Assembly: GCA_943704495.1 (NCBI GenBank)
Contig: CALSCR010001011.1
Coordinates: 5,803-26,267, forward strand
Source: Pigoraptor chileana
Lineage: Eukaryota > Opisthokonta > Filasterea
Length of the DNA stretch: 20,465 nt
Reading direction: 5' to 3'
The position numbers were made by a program, and so were the translations under genes. Each line of letters begins with the position of its first letter. The stretch's first letter is position 1. The notes below the pieces were generated by a model. It saw nothing but the letters and a program-made list of their open reading frames with translations. It was not told the DNA's origin and searched no databases. Below, in pieces: positions 11,074 through 20,389 of the stretch.

Positions 11074-14000
11074 CTAAACTGTCGCAACTGCCTCGGTCAC
11101 TACCGCAGCTTGTCCTTCCGCCATCCTCCCGGCAACAGCGACATCGGCGTCCTCCACCGCTGCATGAACAACCACTGCGTCCATCCTTTCCGCCCCTTCC
11201 GTCGCGGGAGCGGCGGTTAACGCAGCGAGTGCCGCCGCCTCTGCCTCCGGCGCCGCCTTGGCCCTTAGTTCCGCAAACCGGGCGTGCGCTGTCGGAAACT
11301 CCTTGAGAAGGGCGAGGCGCACACGCAGGCGCTCCTTCTCAACACGAGGCGCCGCTTCCTCCATCTCGGGAATGATCGCAAGTATGCTCTCAGCAAGCTC
11401 GGCATTCCGGCGCTTACCAGACCCTCCCCCAGCGGCGAGCCTCTGGGCAAAGGCCTTGGATTCCTCGGCGTCCCAACATACAATGCAAAACCCATCATAC
11501 GAGCGAAACGCCTCCTCCAGGCGTGGATCCACACAATACGGTGAGTCGGCAATCGGCGCCGCCAACACAACACCTCCAACGCCCTCTCCATCGTCCTTCT
11601 TTTCGTCCTTGATGCCACTTTCAACGGCCAGCGCAGACGCAGCCGCTCCCGCAGTGGCAGTGGCTGCATCCTGCTGCAGACGATGACGGGTCACACGAAC
11701 ACCCGGTTCTGATGGGCCGGCCTCCCGAGAAGACAATGCAGTGGCCGGAGTGGCATTCGCAGCATCGTGGGAAGGGACAGGAGCGGATACGGCTGTCTCT
11801 GAAGTGGCATCGAAAACAGCAACAACGCTCTCACTGGGCACCGCCACATGCTCCGCCTTGATCTCGCCAGCATCAGCGACACCGACATCGCCGTCTTTAT
11901 GCGCGAGTGGAGTGCCATCCGCCTCTATTCCATCCATCGGGGCAGGAGTTGCGTCGACAGAGGGCTTCTCGTCAGCACTCACAGAGACGTGATCAGCACT
12001 GTCGACCATTGCAACATCCGCAGTTTCGGGAACAACAGTAGGGCCGTCGGTGTCTTCCGTCTCCGGAGCCTCCTGAGCAGCATCTGGGGCGTCATTGGAA
12101 TCAATGGGCGCAGTCTTCCTATTTCTGGCGCTCCCAACGCCTCTCTTCTCCTTTCTTTCAGCAGACCCCGTCACGTGCGTCTTAGTCCTCTCGGGCGCAT
12201 CCAACAATTCGACCTCGCTGGCTGCGTCCCTCTTCCCGGGATGCCTCTCAGCCTTCTTCTTCATCTCGGCCTCCACCTCCACCTTGTCCGCAGCAGAGGG
12301 AGTCATATTCCGCTCAGATACCCGCTGTCGCTTTGCGGGCGGAAGTTCGACAAACGCCTCTTCCGCGTGCGAATCGCGTCTTGACGAGCGCCGCCGCACG
12401 GACCGGTCAGTGCCGACCAGGGCTTCCTCTTCCGTGTCGGTGGTCTCGCGTGCACGTGCACCACGGCCCTTTATTGTGGCGGATGCCGGTGTTTGCGATG
12501 AGGCGCCGCGCGGGCTGGACCGCCGCACAGACTCTTCCTTTCTTCCGGATTGCCTTCCGCTGTTGGCCTTTTGCGCACTCTTCGCATCATCATGTGCTTC
12601 CCCATCACTATCGTCGTGCTCCCCAACGGGATGCGAGCGAGTCGCGCGACGTGTGACCAGTGGCGTGGTCTCGGCGGCCTCAGGTTCAGAGGCACTGCTT
12701 CGTGTCGCTCGTTTTGCAGAGACAGTCTTGGACGGCGTCTCGGCAGGTTTCTCCACTCGCTTCCCCTTGCCGGTGGACGCCGCCATCACCGGACTCGCGA
12801 GGGCCGCCACACCGGAACGCGCACGCAGCTCCCTCCGGGGTGTTTCTTGAGCCTCTTCTTCGGCACTTTCATCACGGGCAGACGTGGCCTTCGCGCCTCC
12901 CGTAGCAGAAGCAGTCCGCCCACGCGTCGCTCTCCGTGGTGTGTCGTCGCTCTCCTCGTGAACATTATGTGCGGGCGTCGCCTCCTTTGCGGAAGTCCTA
13001 CGGCGCGACGTCGGCGTGACTGTGACCTCCGCTTGCGATGCTTCTACCTCGGGGGCACCAGTGCCTCGCAGTCTAGCGCTAATTCGCTCACCGGGCGTTG
13101 CCATGGACACTCGCTTAATCTTGGCAGAGAGCGTCGCTTCGGCTTCTTCCGCGTCAATGTCTCCGCGCTTTCGCTTTCCCGTCGATTGCGCCGGCGTCGG
13201 CGTTGTCGTCTGCTTCTTTTTCTTTCCCGTGGAGACACCTTGGTCCTTTCCCTTTGTTTTTTCCGCCTTGGGAGTCTTTGGCTGCGGCGGCTTCGGACGC
13301 TGTGGGGGCTTCGCGAGCTGCTGGTATATGCGACACTCAGAGTCAATGAACTGCTTAAAGAAATAAAAGTCATTGCCATCCGCGTCCTTCCCCAGTAATG
13401 TTGCTCGCAGTGCATCGGGATCAACAAGCTCCGCCGCGAGCTCAGGTGTCTCTTCGACAGCGCACTCACACAATAGACGCAGAATTCGCGCCCTCAGCGT
13501 AATCGGTAGGTCACTGAACCTCCGCTTCTCCAAGACATTTTCTCCACCGGCAAGAGAGTGGATCTCGACGTACTCCGGTGGGAAGTAAGCATCCGTGCCG
13601 GCAACAGGGGCGACCACGCTATCCGTCTCCGGATCTTCCATACTGGCGACGCGGTGATTGTTAGACGGCGTGTTTACCGCTACAAGCGACTTAACAAAAG
13701 CCTCGTGCCACTTTCGGAAGCGAGTGCGCAGTTTGGCGTCCCAGTATTCAAAGGGAATGTCCTCCTCCATGTTGGCTATCCGCTTTCGGTCCTCGCGCGT
13801 CGGTCGCAGCAGCGCAAGATGCACGCGTGCGGCATAGTCACTCTCGTACGGAAAGATGACGGCGAGCTCAAGTTCCTCAAAACTGTAGTACGGCAGCCCA
13901 AGTACACCGGCAAAAGCACTCAACATCAGCGCCGCAGAGCAGAAATCAGGCGACTCGCCGAGGGCGGCGAGCTTCTTGCGGTCGAGATGCTCCGACTCCC

Positions 14001-15432
14001 ACTGTGCCACCGACGACATGAGCTCCAGCTGCTGCTGTCTGTGTTCCTCTGTCTTTCGCCGGCGATACTCTCTCTCGGCATTTGCCCTCTCCTCCTCCAG
14101 CGCCTTCATGATCGACTGCGGCCCCGCTCGAGCCCTCCGTCGCCCACCCTTCCCATCGTCCCCAACACAGCTCCCTCCGAAATCGCCAGGTGTCGTGAGC
14201 GCAAGCGTCGTCTTCTCGCGGAGAGAGCGCGGCAACAGAGCAAGCTTCTGCTCCAGGATAGCCTCGAGGCGCTGCCCAAGCTTACTCACGTCGTTCGTGG
14301 GGCCATTGTACAGATAGCAATTGTAAAAGATAAGGCGGAGGTCCGTCACAAACTCGGTGATGTTCGAGTACAAGTTGTTGTTGAGGCGTTGACTCACTGC
14401 ATTTTGTGATTCCGATTCAGCAGATACAAAACGAGGCCGGTGGGGGGGGGAGGCAAATCAAAGGAAACTGGTTAAGAGGATGGCACATAACCACTTTGTG
14501 TACTCGCACAACCACGCATGCAATACTTCAGTAGATAGATAATTAATGCCATCCAGCAAGTTATACGCACATGTGCTGAGATCCATTGGCCGATGCACAA
14601 TTTCGGCGTAATTGGCGAGCCCAAGACCCTTCACATCCACAGGATATAGAAAGGGGAACGAAATGTTGTGGTACTGCTTGGACGAAATGTCTTCGAGCAG
14701 TCGGTGGCACGCAACGAGCTCTGGACTCAGGGCCTCGACTGGATCCTGCCTGTTGCCAGCATCCCTCTGCACGCCGCGTCCACGCCCACGGCCCCTGCCC
14801 CGCCCACGGCCCACGCCCCGACCGCGATGACTGACTCCAGCACCATCCCTCGGCTCGGCGGGCGCGGCCTCATATGAGTCGTCCGCACCCGTAGATGCGT
14901 CGTCCGCAATTGCGTCTCCATTCACCACAGCTTGGTGGAACGGCGATCCATCGACTACATCAATGCTGTCGTCCTCGCCCAACGTTCCGGCAGGCGGAAT
15001 TACTGTCGACGGTGCGGCCGCGAATTCAGCAAGCGCACCAAGTGCGCTCACCGCATCATCAAAACCATCCGCACTTGCGACAAAAACGTCAGATACGGGG
15101 GGATGTGGCTCGTGAGACTGTTCCGTGTGCATCCCAGAAGGAATGTTGTACGCGGCAAAAACAGATGAGTCGCCAGCTGCCCCGACCACTTTGAGATCCA
15201 CGGCGTCCGTTGCGCTTATCGTAATGGCATGGTGATCATTGAGCGCCGCGCCGCTGGAATCGTCCGTCGCATTGGTTCCCGCTGCAGATGGCCCGTGATC
15301 CACTTGCTCAGGAATCCACTCCATTTCCACCGACGCAGAGGGCTGCTGAGAGGGCTTTTCATCCACTGTGGAAGGCACGGATTGAACGCTGTCCGAGTTG
15401 ATGTGCGCCCTTCCATCACCAACAGTTTCCAT
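11074..15432 (-). CDS. Bromodomain protein with DDT/WHIM modules (CECR2-like chromatin factor)
   Basis: The two exons are 15432-14571 and 14396-11074, with a GTGCGT-CAG intron that splits a Leu codon; together they code for 1394 residues. Residues 1-200 are acidic and disordered. A glycine-arginine tract lies at about 203-220. The bromodomain covers about 236-345 (FPFLYPVD, PMDLSTLSQRL, FYNCYLYNG, with the acetyl-lysine Asn at 318). A charged helix follows at about 385-412. A DDT-like module covers about 435-527 (AFAGVLGLPYYSFEELELA, VHLALLRP). A WHIM-like module covers about 580-649 (FSDLPITLRARILRLLCE, LLGKDADGNDFYFF). About 590 disordered residues rich in Ser, Thr, Ala and Glu hold basic nuclear-localisation-like patches (GKKKK, GKRKRG, PAKRQRV). 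A last conserved-looking block (about 1237-1340) contains YDGFCIVCWDAEE, resembling the part of CECR2 after its WHIM. DDT/WHIM proteins typically partner ISWI-type remodelers, so a nuclear remodeling role is inferred. The exact orthologue is not certain. Confidence 0.85.
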
Positions 15433-16102
15433 AATTATGTTGTTGTGGGGACTCCGCGTCCTCCCTCTCAGAGATGTCCTCAGAAGGGGAAGTGGATGCC
15501 CCTACGCTGACACACACATAGGCACCAGCCTACTCGCCAATTTTTAAAGTTTACCACAGCGAACAACCAAACAACGAAGGGGATTCAAAGAATTGCAACA
15601 CAAGACGACGAACACGGTGTGCCAATTATTTTGTTTCCGCGTGCGTATGCGTATGTTGTTCTTGTGGCTTGTTTATTGCAAGATTAATCCCTTGAGGAAA
15701 AAAAAACCGTTACAGTCGCACAATAGCATCGGCAGGATTGGCGCCGTTAGTGAGTGGGGAGACGTCAGCTGTGACACCCGTGGTCGGCAAGTTAACTTGA
15801 ACTACGCTCACACTATTTGATAAAATCACGCAGAATGTCAAATCAACTACCCACGGGCGCAAACTCCACACGTGGACTCATCCGGGGCGTTGCGAGTGGC
15901 GCGAAAGCCGCAGTAGTTGTCTGTATTCAAGTGCAAAAAAAAAAGCGATTCCATTATTGAATGCATCTAAATCTTATGCGTGTGCGTTGAGAGTACCGTG
16001 CTGTTCTTTACTTCGGCTTGCTGCTGATAAACAGACGCCGCCTGCACGCACATCCCTATTTTGCTAAAAGGGGATTGGGTGGCCGCAATCACATTGTTGA
16101 AA
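15433..16102. promoter_or_regulatory. Divergent promoter region between the bromodomain gene and NAA50
   Basis: The 670 bases between two start codons facing away from each other must hold both promoters. The + strand is A/C-rich up to about 15625 and T/G-rich just after it, as if leftward transcription dominates on the left. Poly-A runs occur near 15698-15706 and 15935-15944. A GACGTCAG element is at 15761-15768. No TATA box or known gene could be assigned. Confidence 0.5.
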
Positions 16103-17014
16103 ATGACACGCGAGCGCAGTAATATCGAGCTCGGGGACATTACGCACCACAACATCAAGCAGTTGCGGTTGCTCAACTCTGTCGTGTTTCCCGTCTCATA
16201 CAACGAGAAGTTCTACAAGGAAGTCCAGGAGGTCGGCGAGTTTGCTAAGCTCGGTGCGTAGCAGGCAATAGCCGTGCCATCTGTTCATATGTTCATCTAT
16301 TCATCTGTTCCATCGTGTGCATACTGGAGCTGTTGTTGAAAGTGTTGTTGCAATTCCGAGTCGCTCAAATTCCAAGGCTAAGAACAGAGTACTATATGGC
16401 GCGCAATGTGGTGTGTTTGTGTGCACTGAGCAGCATTTTTCAATGACATAATGGTCGGCGCTGTCTGCTCGCGGACTGAACCGTGCGAGACGGGTGGCAA
16501 GAAATTGTATATTATGACTCTCGGATGCCTCGCTCCGTACCGTCGTCTCGGAATCGGTGGGCTGCTGTTTCGATATTCGCACGCACATGCAGCTCGTACT
16601 CTACATAGGCACTTAACCTTATCACACTTACATCGAGTCACCATCCAATTGTGTGTCGTGTTATTAGATTTAAACTGTATAATCTATCGCGCTGCTTTGT
16701 GCCACATGAGAGTCTCGCTAGCAGTTGTCTAGACTGTGTGTTCTTGTGTGTGTGTGTGCGTTTGTCAGGGCTGACTTGGACGCAATTGCGCACACGATGC
16801 AGGCTCGCTTATGCTTAACCACATTCTGGATGAGTGCAAGAAGCACGAAGAGATTGCGGAGGTGTACCTTCACGTGCAGGTCAACAATGACGAGGCCATT
16901 GGGTTTTACAAGAAGTTTGGGTTTGACATCCGCGAGACAAAGGAGGATTATTACAAGCGGATAGAACCGTCGCAGGCCCACCTACTTGTCAAGCAGATCA
17001 ACCACGAAAAGTGA
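16103..17014 (+). CDS. NAA50: N-alpha-acetyltransferase 50 (GNAT family)
   Basis: Catalytic subunit that acetylates N-terminal methionines followed by hydrophobic residues, usually associated with the ribosome-bound NatA complex. The exons are 16103-16253, 16434-16556 and 16803-17014. They give 486 nt, 161 residues (human 169), with GTGCGT and GTGGGC donors and CAG acceptors. Hallmarks are IELGDITHHNIKQL, VVFPVSYNEKFYKEV (substrate-binding region), LYIMTLGCLAPYRRLGIG with the acetyl-CoA motif RRLGIG at 87-92, YLHVQVNNDEAIGFYKKFGF and DYYKRIEP. The two residues used in catalysis by the human enzyme (Tyr73 and His112) correspond to Tyr76 and His115 here. The start at 16103 gives the family's usual N-terminal length. 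An in-frame reading continues upstream to 16061 but begins with no ATG. The gene is divergent to the bromodomain gene and convergent with VPS26C. Confidence 0.97.
16281..16312. repeat. Short 8-base tandem repeat in NAA50 intron 1
   Basis: Four imperfect copies of CTGTTCAT (variants ATGTTCAT, CTATTCAT, CTGTTCCA) shortly after the donor. No function can be assigned. Confidence 0.7.
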
Positions 17015-17607
17015 TAGAAAACCAAGCTGGTGTGTGTGTGTGTGTATGTTTCTGTCATTTCATGTAGCTCGCATCGCACGGGCGCACGCGTGGGTGTGCG
17101 TGTGTGTGCGTGTGTTATTTCTGGTGGAAAGAATCACTAGATAAGCGCTCATGTTCACGTTTCCTCCGCCACTTCGTCCGTCTTTTGTCACCAATCAATC
17201 CGGTTTCTTGCATTTGCGCGTGCGTGCGTTGTTTGTATCTTTGCTGCGTTCATGCCCATGAAAACAATCCCTTTGTTACTTGTCCCTGTAGTGACCAATG
17301 GCCTTAGAGTTGCAAAACAAAACAAAATCACTCCAATATAGTCGTAACTGTATTGCCGTTTCATATTTGGGGTTTTGAATGGGCGAGGATGCACATAACA
17401 TGCAAAATGTTTTCGAAGGCACTCTTTTTTTGCGCACAGCGCCAACCCTGTGTGCCTATAATCCCCCGAAAACACATGTTGATCCCCATGGGCAACGACA
17501 AGCACCGGCCGCGCACGCGCAACAGACACGCATTCACAGACAGCACGACAATGCGGAGGGCACAGCCAACCCCATCCCCACAGTGCCATACCACCAGGCT
17601 AGCGCCG
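17015..17607. other. Convergent intergenic region between NAA50 and VPS26C
   Basis: These 593 bases hold the 3' ends of both genes and no gene of their own. The + strand is T/G-rich to about 17290 (with a short TG run at 17031-17046), then turns A/C-rich from a run of CAAAACAAAAC near 17313. The switch is the likely boundary between the two transcripts. No AATAAA was seen in either direction. Confidence 0.55.
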
Positions 17608-19991
17608 TCAATCGCGCACAAGCTTAATCGGAAAATTCTCGGTGACGAGGCTCGTGTCCTCAAAGACCACCACGACGTTGATTTCAAACTCGATCTTGAA
17701 GCTCTTTGTGGACGTGGTTGGGCATGTGAAGAGTCGAGGGAAGATCATGTAGATGGGAATGACAAAGCCGCGGCAAATGTTTCCCTCGCCAATCTGTATG
17801 TTCTGCACTTCGGTCGCTGCAATATTAAACACCAAAAGTCACAAAAAAATTGCATTGTCGCGCAGCGAGTTACGAATAATTATCGATCTCACAATGGATG
17901 CGGGTTTCGGTGGTGAAATAGATCGAACTTGAGAGCAGAGAGGGCGACAATGAACCACTCACCATCCTTCGCATATCCCTCAGCACAGCCTAGAAAGCGA
18001 GGGGGGGAGGGGGAGGAGAGAGTGTCATTTCTTTTAGTAAACTGACTGAACACATCTTTCCAGAACAACATAGCCACTCCCAAAAGGCCTGCCCACAAAT
18101 ACTTCTGTCCTTGCTCTCGCACATGGCGTCGTCAGAGTTGTACAACTCTTGTCTCCCTCACTGAAAGACAGAAAATCACCCACCACACGTCTCAACGCGC
18201 ACAAGCTGCAGCTCGATGGATCGGATGGGTGCCTTGCAATGCTCCACAACCAATTCCCCGAGAAACGGCTTGGTGAGACTGCACTGCACTGACTCAACCT
18301 TGCCAGTGATCTTAAAATCCGGCACAGTATCGCGCTGGGGATCACAAACAAACACATTCGGGTTTGGATGAAGGGCAGTTTTTGTGCGAGTAGGGGAGAA
18401 AAGCAGTGCTTGGGTCAGGTCTCTCTAGAAATGCTTGCCGAAAAATAGATGAGAGGACCTGCACGGCATCGGCAACCCCACAAACTATTTGTGTCACATT
18501 GCGCGACATCGCACATCCACACAAAGGAGATTCCAACCTTCTTGACATTCTCGAGGGAGGAGGGTGTAATAGTAAAGGGCACGGCCTGCTCCTTGTGCTT
18601 GTCGGGATTGGGCTGCACATGCGGATAAAGAGAGATCATTGCTAAATACAATATCTATGATTTTTGATGGCATTATGTAGCCTTCATAAACACACGCACA
18701 CAACACACAACACACACAAAATCGCCATTCATACCGCACATTGATTCAATTAAGAAGACAGCATGAACACATAAGCTTAGTGTACATGTCTTTGATGCCT
18801 CTCTTTCCCTTATTCCGCAAAAAAAGCAATACACACATCAAAGCAACAACAACAACAACAACAACACAACATACACACCCTGTACTCGACGATGAATTCG
18901 ACCTGCTTCGACAAGTCTTTGTTGAGCATGGATCGCTTCATGTCGCACCGAAGGACATACGTGATGTTGATGAACACGCCGTGGTATGTCTCGTAAAGGA
19001 TCTGACCTGCCTTGGGCTTGAGGGGAAACTCAAAAGGGATTTCGGTGGTTCCAGAGGGCGTGCAATGGCGTCACTCAAAATCCAATTGCATAAAAGGGCA
19101 CGATGAAGAAAACCAAGGAGGAGGAGGAAGGAAAAGGCGCTCTGGGATCTAGTACGCGATAGCAAACATGTCACGAACCGAATACGAATTACGAATGAGC
19201 GGGCATTACAGAACATAATAACGTCGATAGACGGAGCCATAGAGACAAAAGGAGCACAAACGTGCGTGCAGCGCGCACAACCACGCACTGTACAAAAAGC
19301 CATCCAATCTCTATGAATTGGACAGCGAGTGCATGAACAGGGGCACGCACACACTAATTGACCACACACACACACACACAGAATACACGGCAATTGTCAG
19401 CAGGGAATTCACACCATGGCGGCATTCACCACAACAGTCACTCTCAATTGGTATAGTTTGCCCGGCTTTGCGATTTCCAAAGAATAGCTGACGAGTTGAA
19501 TCGGCTTAACCGAGTTGTAAAAGGCCTCGAAAACACCGACGCTCTTTGCACTGAGCTGGAGGTTGACAACCCCCTCCATGAAAAGAGTGAGTCCGCTGTG
19601 GGGAAGCTCGCCCTTGCTCGTTACGGCGACGACACCAGCAACAACTTCCTGTAAACACACGCAAACGCGAGCAGTGCACACAAAGGGCATTCCAAACGAC
19701 AGCCAATCAGACAGAATGTGACGCACTGTGACACTACAGGGCTTCATCTCTATGGCGCTACAGGGCTCAATAAGTGTACTGATGCGAACAGCTCTCGGAG
19801 ATCGAAGCGCAAAAGAGACTGCGCAGATGGCACATATTGATACATTCAAACTCGCATCGATATAGGACCACCCAATAGAAAGACGGGCACCATATATGAT
19901 GTGAGCTAGGCAAAGTATAGTGACCCCCGTTCTCCCTCACATTTTCACGGTAAGTCTTATCAGCCTTCTTTAACCGGATGTCGATCGACAT
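17608..19991 (-). CDS. VPS26C: VPS26C (DSCR3), Retriever complex arrestin-like subunit
   Basis: VPS26C is the arrestin-fold subunit of Retriever, which with the CCC and WASH complexes recycles integral membrane cargo from endosomes. Seven exons in transcript order: 19991-19941, 19648-19455, 19059-18879, 18612-18538, 18334-18184, 17989-17963 and 17816-17608. They total 888 nt, 295 residues (human 297). Diagnostic stretches are VNLQLSAKSVGVFEAFYN, ETYHGVFINITYVLRCDMKR, FTITPSSLENVKK, ELQLVRVETCGCAEGYAKD, VQNIQIGEGNICRG, YMIFPRLFTCP and LVTENFPIKL. One intron (19454-19060) has AT-AC ends, because no AG lies between an in-frame TGA and the conserved SGTTEIPF block; using AT-AC gives KPGKLPSGTTEIPF, aligned to the human protein without a gap. 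Exon 6 is only 27 nt. The exon 4 donor is GTTGGA, weaker than the rest. Identity is secure; the AT-AC and GTTGGA junctions need cDNA. Confidence 0.95.
18845..18869. repeat. AAC trinucleotide tract in a VPS26C intron
   Basis: About eight AAC units, about ten bases downstream of the exon 3 donor in transcript order. In the transcript it reads as a GTT repeat. Confidence 0.8.
19060..19454 (-). other. VPS26C: Candidate AT-AC intron in VPS26C
   Basis: The 395-base intron starts ATACCAATT and ends TTGCAC on the - strand. It splits a Leu codon (CT|G) and restores the conserved frame. Minor-spliceosome AT-AC introns usually start ATATCCTT, so the donor is only a partial match. A TGAC about 12 bases before the acceptor is a possible branch site, again a weak match. 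It contains a CA run near 19366-19380. Confidence 0.65.
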
Positions 19992-20386
19992 TTTCGGCAA
20001 ATTTGACAATAATAGTATAAAGTATCGCAAATAATAAAACTACAGGAAGCGTTAATAGAAGGGCGTTCTCCAAAGAGAATCTCTCCATTTCTTCTTGCTT
20101 CTGTTTTGTGCAACGGCTCGGAGCGACAACAAGCCGGGGAACATATTCCCTTATGTGTACATTTTTAAGCCCAGCTGGTTACATATGGGTTTAATATATC
20201 CACAATAACCCATATATGGTATGTATGTTTAAATAGTTCTATAAAAAGAAACATCGGACGCGAGATTTCGGAAACGTCAAGTGGAGCGCATCACGTGACG
20301 TGAGCAAGTGAGCTGACCAATCAGCTGATCCCGATTGGGCCTCTCTGCGAGATTTCCCAGTCAAGCCAACCCACACTGGACTGCAA

Positions 20387-20389
<3 letters not shown>
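19992..20389. promoter_or_regulatory. Upstream region of VPS26C with clustered palindromic motifs
   Basis: No gene is seen here. The likely regulatory parts are a perfect CArG-type box CCATATATGG (20210-20219), which forms the right arm of an inverted repeat with ATATGGGTT at 20183-20191; a TATA-like CTATAAAAAG on + (about 20240-20249); and a cluster of TCACGTGA (20291-20298), CCAAT (20317-20321), ATCAGCTGAT (20320-20329) and ATTGG (20334-20338). Orientation of the CCAAT pair would suit either direction, so a further + gene beyond the window edge is possible. Motif function is inferred only. Confidence 0.45.

Noticed and set aside
12095-14409. Long + strand open frames (251, 282 and 283 codons) opposite the bromodomain exon
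   Set aside because: They are antisense shadows of a GC-rich coding exon, show no family motif, and are compositionally explained by the complement of Ala/Arg/Ser/Glu codons.
16061-16102. Upstream extension of NAA50
   Set aside because: The frame is open but contains no ATG before 16103, and the start at 16103 gives the family's usual N-terminus.
18184-18187. Earlier donor for VPS26C exon 5 (GTGGTG after 18187)
   Set aside because: It would delete the Gly of the conserved TCGCAEGYA motif; the GTGGGT donor three bases later restores it.
19409-19454. Read-through end for VPS26C exon 2 (continuing past KPGKL) with GT donors at 19441 or below
   Set aside because: All such donors are in phase 0 and would join to an in-frame TGA before the conserved SGTTEIPF block.
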